Below are positions 9,173-16,551 of a DNA stretch of 64,000 bases, in pieces. The first letter of the stretch is position 1. Each line of letters starts with the position of its first letter. Under the pieces are notes generated by a model. The model was not told the DNA's origin. It did not search any database and saw only the letters and a list, made by a program, of their open reading frames with translations. The DNA is from Bacillus sp. 491mf (GTDB lineage Bacteria > Bacillota > Bacilli > Bacillales > Bacillaceae_G), in contig NZ_FOLV01000001.1 in NCBI RefSeq assembly GCF_900112415.1, positions 124,001 through 188,000 on the forward strand, written 5' to 3'. The position numbers and the translations under genes are program-made.

Positions 9173-9200
9173 AAAAAGGCCTCGATTTGAGGCCTTTTTT
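9173..9200. terminator. Bidirectional terminator
   Basis: The stem AAAAAGGCCTC / GAGGCCTTTTT (9173-9183, 9189-9199) with loop GATTT lies just after the stop codon of the minus-strand gene at 9222 and downstream of ppk. Confidence 0.85.
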
Positions 9201-9221
9201 ACATAGTAGTTTCTACTTACA

Positions 9222-9434
9222 TTAATAATAGAATGGTGTTGGACAAGGAGGGCCGTAGCAAGGGTAAAATGGAGGTGGATAGTATGGTCTAGGCCCAAAT
9301 GCCAGTGCCCCGCCGAGTAACCCGCCTGCAAGACCGGCTAAAAAAGGAAATCCAAAAAACGGTATGAATCGTGAATTTCCGATTGGACCAACTGGAACTG
9401 AACGGAATGGAAATGGCTGATATTGTGGATACAT
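9222..9434 (-). CDS. Small Pro/Tyr/Gly-rich protein, unknown function
   Basis: A 70-residue protein. Residues 1-30 are aromatic and polar (MYPQYQPFPF), 31-46 form a hydrophobic glycine-rich stretch (FLAGLAGGLLGGALAF), and the tail is PRPYYPPPFYPCYGPPCPTP with two cysteines. The composition resembles small spore-coat or exosporium-associated proteins of Bacillus, but I cannot place it in a named family. The start at 9434 is decided by AAGGAGG 7 bases upstream; the frame extends further upstream without a ribosome site. It is monocistronic and has its own terminator. Confidence 0.75.
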   Translation of the reverse strand: MYPQYQPFPFRSVPVGPIGNSRFIPFFGFPFLAGLAGGLLGGALAFGPRPYYPPPFYPCYGPPCPTPFYY

Positions 9435-9540
9435 GTTAAAACCTCCTTCAATGAACTCATTGTTATCATATGGGGAAAAAGCGTGAAAGAGCGAGTACAA
9501 GAGAGAATGATGCAGAAAATAGGCGAAAAACATTCTTATA

Positions 9541-10413
9541 TTATGTCGATTGTAAAGTGAAGAGTGTAATTTCCGGCTTTGCTAAAAATCGAAATGGTAT
9601 ACGTGTTGTTCCAATGCCTCGATTTACATACAATAACAATTCATACTTTTTCTTAATATGATAAAAACCTTCAATATAGTGCTTTGCCAGTGTAGGAGTA
9701 ATAATGGCACCAAAGAAAGGGAGTTGCACTTGTCCACCGTGACTGTGTCCAGAAAGTTGTAAATTAATAGGGAAATTTGCAATATGCGATGCAACATCTG
9801 GTTCATGTACGAGAACAATCGTATAAAGATGATCTTGCGCTTGTTTTAAGATACCATGTATATCAGGGTTTCCGAGCATAATATCATCAATACCGAAAAT
9901 AGAAATTTCACTTCCATCTAGTAGACGAATGCGTTTTTCAGCATTTTGTAATACTTCAAATCCGGATTGCTTCATGATGTGACTATAGTATTCTGTTCCG
10001 TAACCACCATGATCGTGATTACCGAAAATAGCAAATTTACCGAGCGGGGCATGAATCGTTTGTAGAATTGACGATACAAATGGAGTACCTTCATATGTTT
10101 GATAATCATCGATTAAGTCCCCAGTAAAGAATACGATGTCGGGTTTTTTTTCATTTATTTTTGCAACTACTTTAGAAAGCTGCTGCAGTGAGTAATAATA
10201 CCCTAAATGTAAATCGCTAAATTGAACAATTTTAATGCCGTTAAATCCATGTGGGATAAGTGGAGAGTGAAGTGTGTGATTCGTAAAAGAGAGAAGGGAT
10301 GGTTCTATAAACTTTGCATAATAGTAACCTGTACCAGTCGTTATACACGTATATAATAGTGTACGAATGCCTTTTTTTATAAAGTTTCTTCTTGTTATTT
10401 GATTCATATTCAT
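9541..10413 (-). CDS. YkuE-like Tat-exported metallophosphoesterase
   Basis: A 290-residue calcineurin-like phosphoesterase. The N-terminus holds a twin-arginine signal, TRRNFIKKG at residues 7-15 followed by a hydrophobic segment, so the folded metalloenzyme should leave through Tat. Metal-binding motifs in order are FSDLHLG (about 66), FTGDLIDD (about 96), GNHDHGG (about 130), VLVHEPD and SGHSHGGQ. B. subtilis YkuE has the same architecture and its gene also adjoins ykuF (fadH). No good Shine-Dalgarno precedes ATG 10413 or ATG 10407, so the exact start is uncertain. Substrate unknown. Confidence 0.9.
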   Translation of the reverse strand: MNMNQITRRNFIKKGIRTLLYTCITTGTGYYYAKFIEPSLLSFTNHTLHSPLIPHGFNGIKIVQFSDLHLGYYYSLQQLSKVVAKINEKKPDIVFFTGDLIDDYQTYEGTPFVSSILQTIHAPLGKFAIFGNHDHGGYGTEYYSHIMKQSGFEVLQNAEKRIRLLDGSEISIFGIDDIMLGNPDIHGILKQAQDHLYTIVLVHEPDVASHIANFPINLQLSGHSHGGQVQLPFFGAIITPTLAKHYIEGFYHIKKKYELLLYVNRGIGTTRIPFRFLAKPEITLFTLQST

Positions 10414-10568
10414 ATGAGCGAGATGATAGAAAATGATAATAGTAGAAAGATATGATCGTTAGAATAAGTCGCTGCGTATCTTCTCTCCTTTCGTAAATTA
10501 ATAGTGTATTTTATTAAAAGATATCAGAAAAATTTAAATTTATAAAGAATTCTGTTGTATAAAGTGAT

Positions 10569-10590
10569 AAAATGAATATGTATTCATTTT
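10569..10590. promoter_or_regulatory. Perfect palindrome, candidate FadR operator of fadH
   Basis: The arms AAAATGAATA and TATTCATTTT flank a central TG and are perfect inverted repeats. The palindrome ends only 14 bases before the fadH start codon, next to its ribosome site. The TGAAT/ATTCA half sites resemble the FadR box of the B. subtilis fatty-acid degradation regulon, which includes fadH there. Binding is inferred. Confidence 0.5.
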
Positions 10591-10604
10591 AGGGAGGGGA
10601 AATT

Positions 10605-11369
10605 ATGAAAGAAAAAGTAGTTGTAATTACAGGTGGTTCAAGTGGAATGGGAAAAGGAATGGCAACTCGTTTTGCAAAAGAAGGAGCGCGAGTTGTAATT
10701 ACAGGACGTACACTAGAAAAGTTAGAAGAGGCTAAGAAAGAAATTGAACAATTTGAAGGACAAGTATTACCTGTACAAATGGATGTACGTAATATTGAGG
10801 ATATAAAAGGAATGATTGAAAAAATCGATAAAGAATTTGGACGCATCGATGTACTTGTAAATAATGCTGCGGGAAATTTTCTTTGTCATGCTGAAGACTT
10901 ATCGCCAAATGGTTGGAATTCGGTTATTAACATCGTGTTAAATGGGACATTTTATTGCAGTCAATCTATCGGTAAATACTGGATTGAAAAAGGGATAAAA
11001 GGAACAATTATTAATATGGTTGCAACTTATGCATGGGATGCAGGTCCAGGTGTTATTCATTCTGCAGCAGCAAAAGCGGGTGTATTAGCGATGACGAGAA
11101 CGCTTGCTGTTGAGTGGGGACGTAAATATGGAATTCGTGTAAATGCAATTGCTCCAGGGCCAATTGAACGTACAGGGGGAGCTGATAAGTTATGGATATC
11201 TGAAGAAGCAGCGAAGCGTACATTACATAGCGTACCACTTGGCAGACTTGGTACACCTGAAGAAATTGCTGGCCTTGCTTTTTATTTATGCTCTGAAGAA
11301 GCAGCGTACATAAATGGAGCTTGTATTACAATGGATGGTGGTCAACATTTGCATCAATATCCGTTTTAA
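10605..11369 (+). CDS. fadH: 2,4-dienoyl-CoA reductase (SDR family)
   Basis: Reduces 2,4-dienoyl-CoA with NADPH during beta-oxidation of unsaturated fatty acids. It is a classical short-chain dehydrogenase of 254 residues: cofactor loop TGGSSGMGKGMA at about 9-20, TGRT after strand 2, NNAAGNF at about 85, and AIAPGPI near 185. The usual catalytic Tyr-x-x-x-Lys appears as HSAAAKAG, with Ser-Ala in place of Tyr; bacterial and peroxisomal dienoyl-CoA reductases share this change, which supports the call over a general SDR. It corresponds to B. subtilis YkuF. RBS AGGGAGGGG precedes ATG by 6 bases. Confidence 0.9.
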   Translation: MKEKVVVITGGSSGMGKGMATRFAKEGARVVITGRTLEKLEEAKKEIEQFEGQVLPVQMDVRNIEDIKGMIEKIDKEFGRIDVLVNNAAGNFLCHAEDLSPNGWNSVINIVLNGTFYCSQSIGKYWIEKGIKGTIINMVATYAWDAGPGVIHSAAAKAGVLAMTRTLAVEWGRKYGIRVNAIAPGPIERTGGADKLWISEEAAKRTLHSVPLGRLGTPEEIAGLAFYLCSEEAAYINGACITMDGGQHLHQYPF

Positions 11370-11504
11370 GTGAGGGGTTAATTGTGACAGAATTGTGACA
11401 TATGGAAAGAGGGGCTTTACAAGAAAACTGTTTATAAGGTATATTTAATATCTCTTTTTTCTTCATAGTAGAATTGCTAATTCCCCTTAGCATTTTACCC
11501 CTCT

Positions 11505-11538
11505 AATCCCTTCAGGAAACTGAAGGGATTTTTTTTAT
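11505..11538 (+). terminator. Rho-independent terminator after fadH
   Basis: The 11-base-pair stem AATCCCTTCAG / CTGAAGGGATT (11505-11515, 11520-11530) with a GAAA tetraloop is followed by eight T. It separates fadH from ykuI. Confidence 0.9.
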
Positions 11539-11591
11539 TATTTTTTCTACATAACATGTTATAATCTTGAAAAGTAAAGGGGGGGAGCGCT

Positions 11592-12809
11592 ATGGTAGAT
11601 GCATTAGATGTGATGAGTAATTTGGATAAAGTCCTTCCTTATTATCAAGCTATTTTTAGTGCGGATGAACATACTGTAATTGGATATGAAGTAGTAGGAC
11701 GTATTCAAACAGAAGAAGGGATTCACAGTCTTGCTACATTTTTTCATGATGATTCGATTCCACATGAATTTCAACTTGAGGTAGATAATGTCATTTTAGG
11801 AAAAGCATTGGATCGGTATTTGGAAACAGATCAATCATTTTTATTATTTGTGCATCGTAATGCCCATGTATTAATGAGCGATGAAAGTGAAAGTTTATTG
11901 GAGTTATTATTAACGTATGAGAAAAAAGGACTATGTTTAAATCGTATTGTATTAGAAACAACAGAACATGATTTTAAAGAAGATATTGAACAGTTTAACC
12001 ATTTGCTTATGTATTACCGTACATATGGTATTCAAGTTGCGATTAATAAAGTAGGAACAGGCACAAGTAATCTCGAACGAATTAGTATATTAACTCCCGA
12101 TATTCTAAAAGTAGATTTAACAAACTTACGTCAAACGGCGTTGTTACAATCGTACCAGGATATTTTGTATTCGTTATCACTCTTGGCGAGACGCATTGGA
12201 GCAACATTATTGTATGAAGATATTGATGCATTCTATCAGTTGCAATATGCGTGGAAAAATGGAGGGAGATATTACCAAGGGGATTATTTGAAAGAATTTT
12301 TGCCTAATTTTATTGATAAAGACATTTTGAAAGAGCGCCTTGGCAATGAGTGTCATCAATTTATTCAGCGTGAAAAACGAAAATTACAAAAGGTTTATGA
12401 ATTGACAGAAACGCTTCGAGAATATGTTGGGAATGTATTAGCAAAACAGAGAAAAATAGAAGATTTTAATAAATGGCTAATGAATTTTAGTCAACAAGTA
12501 ACACATTGTAGCTTTCGTATTTTTATTTGTAATGAAGACGGATTTCAAAAATCAGGCAATGTAATGAAGAAAGACGGGGAATGGGTGTTAATGCCAGAGT
12601 ATTATATGAAAAATTGGAGCTGGCGTCCGTACTTTTTAGAAAACATTATGAAGCTACGCGTTGAGCAAAAGGGAAGATTGTCTGATTTATATGGAGATCT
12701 TGAAACTAGTGAATTGGTTCGGACTTTTTCATTTCCTATTGATGATGAGCATTATTTATTTATTGATTTATCTTATGAATTTTTATATGAAGAAGATGTT
12801 TTATTGTAA
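11592..12809 (+). CDS. ykuI: YkuI-like degenerate EAL-domain protein
   Basis: The 405-residue protein has an EAL domain (about 1-240), a linker coiled coil and a C-terminal PAS-like/Cache-like domain (about 285-405), like B. subtilis YkuI. That protein binds c-di-GMP but has little or no phosphodiesterase activity. The signature is YEVVGR at residues 32-37 instead of E-A/V-L. The metal-binding segment reads AINKVGTGTSNL, where active enzymes have D-D-F-G-T-G; both acidic residues are replaced. I infer a c-di-GMP sensor rather than a hydrolase. Its partner is unknown. The stop codon overlaps a perfect palindromic terminator. Confidence 0.9.
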   Translation: MVDALDVMSNLDKVLPYYQAIFSADEHTVIGYEVVGRIQTEEGIHSLATFFHDDSIPHEFQLEVDNVILGKALDRYLETDQSFLLFVHRNAHVLMSDESESLLELLLTYEKKGLCLNRIVLETTEHDFKEDIEQFNHLLMYYRTYGIQVAINKVGTGTSNLERISILTPDILKVDLTNLRQTALLQSYQDILYSLSLLARRIGATLLYEDIDAFYQLQYAWKNGGRYYQGDYLKEFLPNFIDKDILKERLGNECHQFIQREKRKLQKVYELTETLREYVGNVLAKQRKIEDFNKWLMNFSQQVTHCSFRIFICNEDGFQKSGNVMKKDGEWVLMPEYYMKNWSWRPYFLENIMKLRVEQKGRLSDLYGDLETSELVRTFSFPIDDEHYLFIDLSYEFLYEEDVLL

Positions 12810-12836
12810 TGCACGAAATATTTCGTGCATTTTTTT
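12809..12836 (+). terminator. Palindromic terminator of ykuI
   Basis: ATGCACGAAAT / ATTTCGTGCAT form a perfect inverted repeat (12809-12830) followed by six T. Confidence 0.85.
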
Positions 12837-12993
12837 GTTTGTTTTTATCATAAATTGGTAATAGTGACAACTATGATAAGAATGATGTCTATCGTTGTAA
12901 ACATTTTACGAACGATAGTTACTTTTTTTATGCATAATCATTGCTACAATGAATAGTAGAAGGATAAGCTCTTTTTACAGGGAGGGTGCGAAA

Positions 12994-13485
12994 ATGAGGA
13001 AATACGGGATTTGGATTGTGCTATTTCTTTTCGTTGCATTTGTAATTGGACAAGGTGTGACAACGGTTCTTGGAAAAGAAGAAACAAAAATTGATCAAAA
13101 TGAAATATTTGTAACGATTCAAAAGGGATATGAAGCGCAGTTTGCTATTCGTGGTAAGCGACTATCAATGGATAAAATGTATGATACATTATCTCCTTAT
13201 TTCACGGATAACTTCCTTCAAGTTTTTACGGATGAAAATAATCAGGATGTGAAACGGAGTGCTCAATATTTATTACCGGCTAAAGAAGCACCATTTACTT
13301 TTTCGTCAAATACAAAAATTGTATACAATGAGGAGCATAATTTGTTATATGTGTATGAACGTAATATAAAAACGGATGAGTATCAAATTATAACACTGCA
13401 AAAAAATGGTGATAAATGGAAATTGGCGGGTTATCATGAAAATAAGCAGCTATTATCTGAAATTAAAAAATACGAAAAAGAGTAA
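12994..13485 (+). CDS. Exported or membrane-anchored DUF3993-like protein
   Basis: The 163-residue protein has one N-terminal hydrophobic segment (residues about 5-22, YGIWIVLFLFVAFVIGQG) with a likely signal or anchor role. It is followed by a roughly 140-residue alpha/beta domain: a helix around YEAQFAIRGKRLSMDKMYDT, then strands ending in DKWKLAGYHEN. The layout resembles small NTF2-like extracellular domains and matches my recollection of DUF3993 in Bacillus; function unknown. The start at 12994 is set by GGGAGG 8 bases upstream. An upstream in-frame start at 12949 has no ribosome site. Confidence 0.75.
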   Translation: MRKYGIWIVLFLFVAFVIGQGVTTVLGKEETKIDQNEIFVTIQKGYEAQFAIRGKRLSMDKMYDTLSPYFTDNFLQVFTDENNQDVKRSAQYLLPAKEAPFTFSSNTKIVYNEEHNLLYVYERNIKTDEYQIITLQKNGDKWKLAGYHENKQLLSEIKKYEKE

Positions 13486-13488
13486 AGA

Positions 13489-13533
13489 GAAACTCTTGTC
13501 ATTGAGGGACCATCCTAAAATGACAAGAGTTTC
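13489..13533 (+). other. Strong intergenic hairpin without a U tract
   Basis: GAAACTCTTGTCATT (13489-13503) pairs perfectly with AATGACAAGAGTTTC (13519-13533). It starts three bases after the preceding stop codon. No T run follows, so it may protect the 3' end rather than terminate. Confidence 0.7.
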
Positions 13534-13598
13534 ATCGTATCGTCTCCATTTTTGTGTCTTTAAAGTGTTGAGGATAAATTTCACCATTTGTGGATAGG

Positions 13599-13630
13599 AA
13601 AAAGTGACGTACATACTGTCACTTTTTTTA
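13599..13630. terminator. Bidirectional terminator
   Basis: AAAAAGTGAC / GTCACTTTTT (13599-13608, 13618-13627) with loop GTACATACT overlaps the end of the minus-strand glutaredoxin-like gene and closes the DUF3993 unit. Confidence 0.8.
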
Positions 13631-13867
13631 TTGTTCTAATCCTAAAAGTTGTTGTAATTCTTCAATTTGAAATCCTGCTACAACTTTCCCGTCTACAACG
13701 ACAGTTGGCGTTGAATAGGAATCATAATCATAAAGAAGACGATTGCGAGCAGCAGTATCTTTTTTGACATCATATTCTGTAAAAGCAACATGATTATGTT
13801 TTAAAAATTCTTTAATAATTTGGCATGGTGGGCAATTAGGTTGTGTGTATATATCTACTTTCTTCAT
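13628..13867 (-). CDS. Glutaredoxin/NrdH-like thiol-disulfide protein
   Basis: A 79-residue thioredoxin-fold protein, the length of NrdH-type glutaredoxins. The redox motif is CPPC at residues 12-15 after the first strand (KVDIYTQPN). The cis-proline motif is STPTVVVDG at about 52-60 and GFQIEEL closes the fold. It should transfer reducing equivalents to a disulfide substrate in the cytoplasm; the partner cannot be told because no ribonucleotide reductase gene is near. AGGAGG precedes ATG by 7 bases. Confidence 0.88.
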   Translation of the reverse strand: MKKVDIYTQPNCPPCQIIKEFLKHNHVAFTEYDVKKDTAARNRLLYDYDSYSTPTVVVDGKVVAGFQIEELQQLLGLEQ

Positions 13868-14376
13868 GTACTTCCTCCTCTTCAGCTCATTTTTATTATA
13901 TTCTCGTATAAAAAAAACTTCAATAAAGCAAAATTTGTATTAACATGGCGACTTTTTTATTGAATATGAATTAAATAACCCTTATTTATCTCTATTCATA
14001 ATATTGATGATATGTGGATTTATCTTGATTTTTCGACATAAGGATTGCTGCTAAGTAGAAAAAGGGTGCCCTTACTTGCTATGTCTCTTTGTTTTTGCAT
14101 CGCATGTGGCCTGATTGCTTCTATACATGGCTAGATAAAAAGAATGTTTTTTGTCGTTTTTTAATGTGAATATATATAATTTTTTTTGTTAAATGTGTAA
14201 AAAAAGTAGTAGAAGTGTGTATTTCGGCTTTTTGTATGTTTTTTCGACAAATTTTAGTTGAGTTTCTTGCTCATAAGCATTATCCTAGGGTGTGGGACAT
14301 TTTTTCAGTTATGACGGATAGAATGAGTATTGCTGTAAAACCTATTCGTAGGAACATTAGAGAAAGGGGAGATTTC
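13868..14376. other. Gap between glutaredoxin-like gene and ykuJ
   Basis: It holds a family A repeat (14011-14178) and the start region of ykuJ. An in-frame extension of ykuJ up to 14215 lacks a ribosome site and has no family similarity, so I treat it as non-coding. Confidence 0.6.
14011..14178 (+). repeat. Family A dispersed repeat, shorter copy
   Basis: It starts near GGATTTATCTTGATTTTTCG, contains GCATCGCATGTGGCCTG and GATTGCTTCTATACATGGC and ends TGTCGTTTTTTAATGTG. It is about 70 bases shorter than the copy at 58563-58805, mainly through loss of middle segments. Confidence 0.75.
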
Positions 14377-14613
14377 ATGTCTCTGCTCCAAGGAATTTTA
14401 ACTCGTCTTGTTAGCCTAAAAGAACAAGCTGAAAGCGGCGAAGTAGCACAACGCTATTTTGAAGTGAACGGTGAACGCAAGTGTAGCGTAAAATATTTTG
14501 ATAAAAGCGATATGTACGAGCTAGAAGTGTATCAACAAGGAGAAAAACCACAAGTATATCAATTCGATAATATTGATATGGTTGCAATCGAAATTTACGA
14601 TATTCTTTCTTGA
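14377..14613 (+). CDS. ykuJ: YkuJ family protein (DUF1797)
   Basis: A small soluble protein of 78 residues starting MSLLQGILTRLVSLKEQAES. A first helix is followed by strands around RYFEVNGERKCSVKYF, FELEVY-like and VYQFDNIDMVAIEIYDIL. B. subtilis YkuJ has the same length and fold and lies at the same place, between ykuI and ykuK. Function unknown. ATG 14377 follows AAAGGGGA by 6 bases and gives the family's normal length. Confidence 0.9.
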   Translation: MSLLQGILTRLVSLKEQAESGEVAQRYFEVNGERKCSVKYFDKSDMYELEVYQQGEKPQVYQFDNIDMVAIEIYDILS

Positions 14614-14618
14614 TACAT

Positions 14619-14662
14619 AAAAAGAAGGTGCCTCAAAAAAATGAAGGCACCTTCTTTTTTTT
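14619..14662 (+). terminator. Rho-independent terminator of ykuJ
   Basis: The 15-base-pair stem AAAAAGAAGGTGCCT / AGGCACCTTCTTTTT (14619-14633, 14645-14659) is followed by T. Confidence 0.9.
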
Positions 14663-14802
14663 GTGATGAATAAGATTCACTCTCTGACCCTAAACTGATA
14701 ACGCATTCTATAGAGTGTAGTATTCATTAATTGCACTCTTATGGACAGGTAACCTTAAGATAGAGTCCTGCTCATAAACAGTGACATAAAGAGGTGAGAA
14801 AA

Positions 14803-14952
14803 GTGGAAAAAATGCCTATTGTTGTATGTCCAAAATGTCATAAACAGTCAGAGATTACACATGTGTTAACAGCGCAGTCTAATCAAAATGTTATTTTCAA
14901 ATGTCCGTTTTGTACATATTTAATACGGAATATCGAAACGAGCAAAGGATAA
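14803..14952 (+). CDS. 49-residue zinc-ribbon protein
   Basis: A GTG start behind GAGGTGAGAAAA opens 49 codons. The sequence has two CxxC knuckles: VVCPKCHKQ (residues 7-15) and FKCPFCTYL (32-40), with a strand-rich 18-residue spacer. This is the layout of a minimal zinc ribbon. It lies 74 bases upstream of ykuK and possibly in one transcript with it. I do not recognise a named family. The four paired cysteines and the good ribosome site make it a likely gene in spite of its size. Confidence 0.65.
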   Translation: MEKMPIVVCPKCHKQSEITHVLTAQSNQNVIFKCPFCTYLIRNIETSKG

Positions 14953-15026
14953 GTAAGTCATATTTTATTACTTTGTCCCATACAATGATAATACGAAAGT
15001 CTGTCTATGAGAAGGGACGTGACTGT

Positions 15027-15545
15027 ATGGGCGGAGAATATCAATTTTACAACTTATCAGAGCGACACATGAGTTTCGAAACTGTATTTTTAAGAATTTG
15101 TCATTTTATTCAAAGTGCACCGCGCAACATGTATCGATTATCAATTGGAACAGATTCACAAGTACATCATAATAATACACGTTTTATTACAGCTATTCAT
15201 TTGCATCGCGTTGGAAAAGGAGCTTGGGGGTGTTTATACCACCAAATGATAAAGCGAAAGCCCCCAAGTTTACGGGAAAAAATTTATTTGGAAACACAAT
15301 TTAGTCAAGAGATTGCTTATTTATTTACCCCTGATCGCATACAACAACTTTGGGATATTCTTTATCCATACCGTGAAGAAGGTGCTGAATTTGTTATGGA
15401 GATTCATTTGGATATTGGAAAATATGGTTTAACGAGAGAGTTTATTGCGGATATGACAAATAAAATTACAGCAATGGGATTAACACCTAAAATTAAGCCT
15501 GATGCATATGCGGCGTTTAGCTATGCAAATCGGTACACGAAATGA
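15027..15545 (+). CDS. ykuK: YkuK family protein (DUF458, RNase H-like)
   Basis: A 172-residue soluble protein of the DUF458 family, thought to have an RNase H-like fold. Characteristic blocks are YRLSIGTDSQVHHN near residue 45, with the acidic residue of a first catalytic strand, VGKGAWGCLYHQM, and the C-terminal part EIHLDIGKYGLTREFI with a further conserved aspartate and PDAYAAFSYANRYT. Nuclease activity is not shown for the family as far as I know. ATG 15027 with AAGGGA upstream fits the B. subtilis length; a longer frame from 14901 overlaps the zinc-ribbon gene and is unlikely. Confidence 0.88.
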   Translation: MGGEYQFYNLSERHMSFETVFLRICHFIQSAPRNMYRLSIGTDSQVHHNNTRFITAIHLHRVGKGAWGCLYHQMIKRKPPSLREKIYLETQFSQEIAYLFTPDRIQQLWDILYPYREEGAEFVMEIHLDIGKYGLTREFIADMTNKITAMGLTPKIKPDAYAAFSYANRYTK

Positions 15546-15632
15546 TTTTCCGTGCTGAATTTTCAGTCTATTAAATAAAAGGAATATTATATATAATAAA
15601 TAATTAGGACGGTTGAATAAGGGGAGGAGAAA

Positions 15633-15824
15633 ATGAGTAGAGAAATTGATTTAACGAAAGAGGAACAAAACTTATTGTTAGATGTGTTGTTCCGGCAAAA
15701 TTATGCGAGTGAAATACTTTCCGTTGAACTTTCTGATATCGAAAACGGGCGAAAGAAAACAGACGTATCTCATTATAAACAAGTTACAAACTTATTTGCT
15801 CGTCTGAAGAATGAAGGATATTAA
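15633..15824 (+). CDS. abbA: AbrB antirepressor AbbA
   Basis: AbbA binds the transition-state regulator AbrB and keeps it off DNA during entry into stationary phase and sporulation. The 63-residue protein aligns with B. subtilis AbbA: LTKEEQNLLLDVLFRQNYAS matches TEEEQKLLLNILINHEYAIE, then LSDIENGRKK matches INDIETGTKN. The short C-terminal helix contains YKQVTNLFARL. It lies between ykuK and the ykuL homologue as in B. subtilis. GGGGAGGAG lies 4 bases before the ATG. I see no clear Spo0A box in the 87-base upstream gap. Confidence 0.88.
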   Translation: MSREIDLTKEEQNLLLDVLFRQNYASEILSVELSDIENGRKKTDVSHYKQVTNLFARLKNEGY

Positions 15825-16032
15825 GGCTGCCAGAAAGGTGGTCTTTTCTTTTGTTTCTATGGTAAAATGAACTGTGATCAAAATAAGAAAATAAGGACAG
15901 ATAATAATATGTAAACGCTGTCATAAACTAAAAATAGAAATGAGAAAGTAAAACATTACTTGAACGAATTGTTTTTTACGATTGGTTTACAATTGCTACT
16001 TGTTAGAATGAGTTAAAGTGGGGGATATCAAT

Positions 16033-16476
16033 ATGATTAGCATTCCAAAAGAAGAGTTTCAGCAAGTTATTGTAAAGGATTTAATGATTTCATCGGAAAA
16101 AGTAGCACATGTTCAAATTGGAAATAGTCTAGAGCACGCTTTACTTGTTTTAGTGAAATCTGGTTATTCAGCAATTCCAGTATTAGATCCGATGTACAAA
16201 TTACATGGATTAGTAAGTACAGCGATGATTTTGGACGGTATATTAGGCCTAGAGCGAATTGAATTTGAAAAATTAGAGGATATGAAAGTAGAAAGTGTGA
16301 TGAAAGGAGATATTCCACGCCTTAAGTTACAGGATTCATTTTCAAAGGCACTAGAGATGACAATTGATCATCCATTTGTATGTGTTGAAAATGAGGAAGG
16401 GTGTTTTGAAGGGATTTTGACGCGTCGTGCGATTTTAAAATTACTAAATAAAACAGTGAGACGATTTAATCGATAA
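16033..16476 (+). CDS. cbpB: c-di-AMP-binding CBS protein CbpB (DarB, YkuL)
   Basis: A 147-residue protein made of two CBS modules (about 12-70 and 85-145), the whole length of the B. subtilis homologue DarB/YkuL. In B. subtilis apo-DarB stimulates the (p)ppGpp synthetase Rel and pyruvate carboxylase PycA, and c-di-AMP releases it. The first module includes VAHVQIGNSLEHALLVL and SGYSAIPVLDPMYKLHG; the second contains FVCVENEEGCFEGILTRRAI. ATG 16033 is preferred over GTG 16018 because GGGGGAT lies 7 bases before it. Its target pycA is in this window at 47.3 kb. Confidence 0.9.
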   Translation: MISIPKEEFQQVIVKDLMISSEKVAHVQIGNSLEHALLVLVKSGYSAIPVLDPMYKLHGLVSTAMILDGILGLERIEFEKLEDMKVESVMKGDIPRLKLQDSFSKALEMTIDHPFVCVENEEGCFEGILTRRAILKLLNKTVRRFNR

Positions 16477-16483
16477 TGTTGGA

Positions 16484-16522
16484 AAAGGCGACTTCAACTG
16501 AAAGAAGAAGTCGCTTTTATCG
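16484..16522 (+). terminator. Terminator of cbpB
   Basis: AAAGGCGACTTC / GAAGTCGCTTTT (16484-16495, 16507-16518) pairs with one G-U and ends in a T run. Confidence 0.75.
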
Positions 16523-16551
16523 TTTAGTTGTAACGAAAGAAGGGGAAAATA

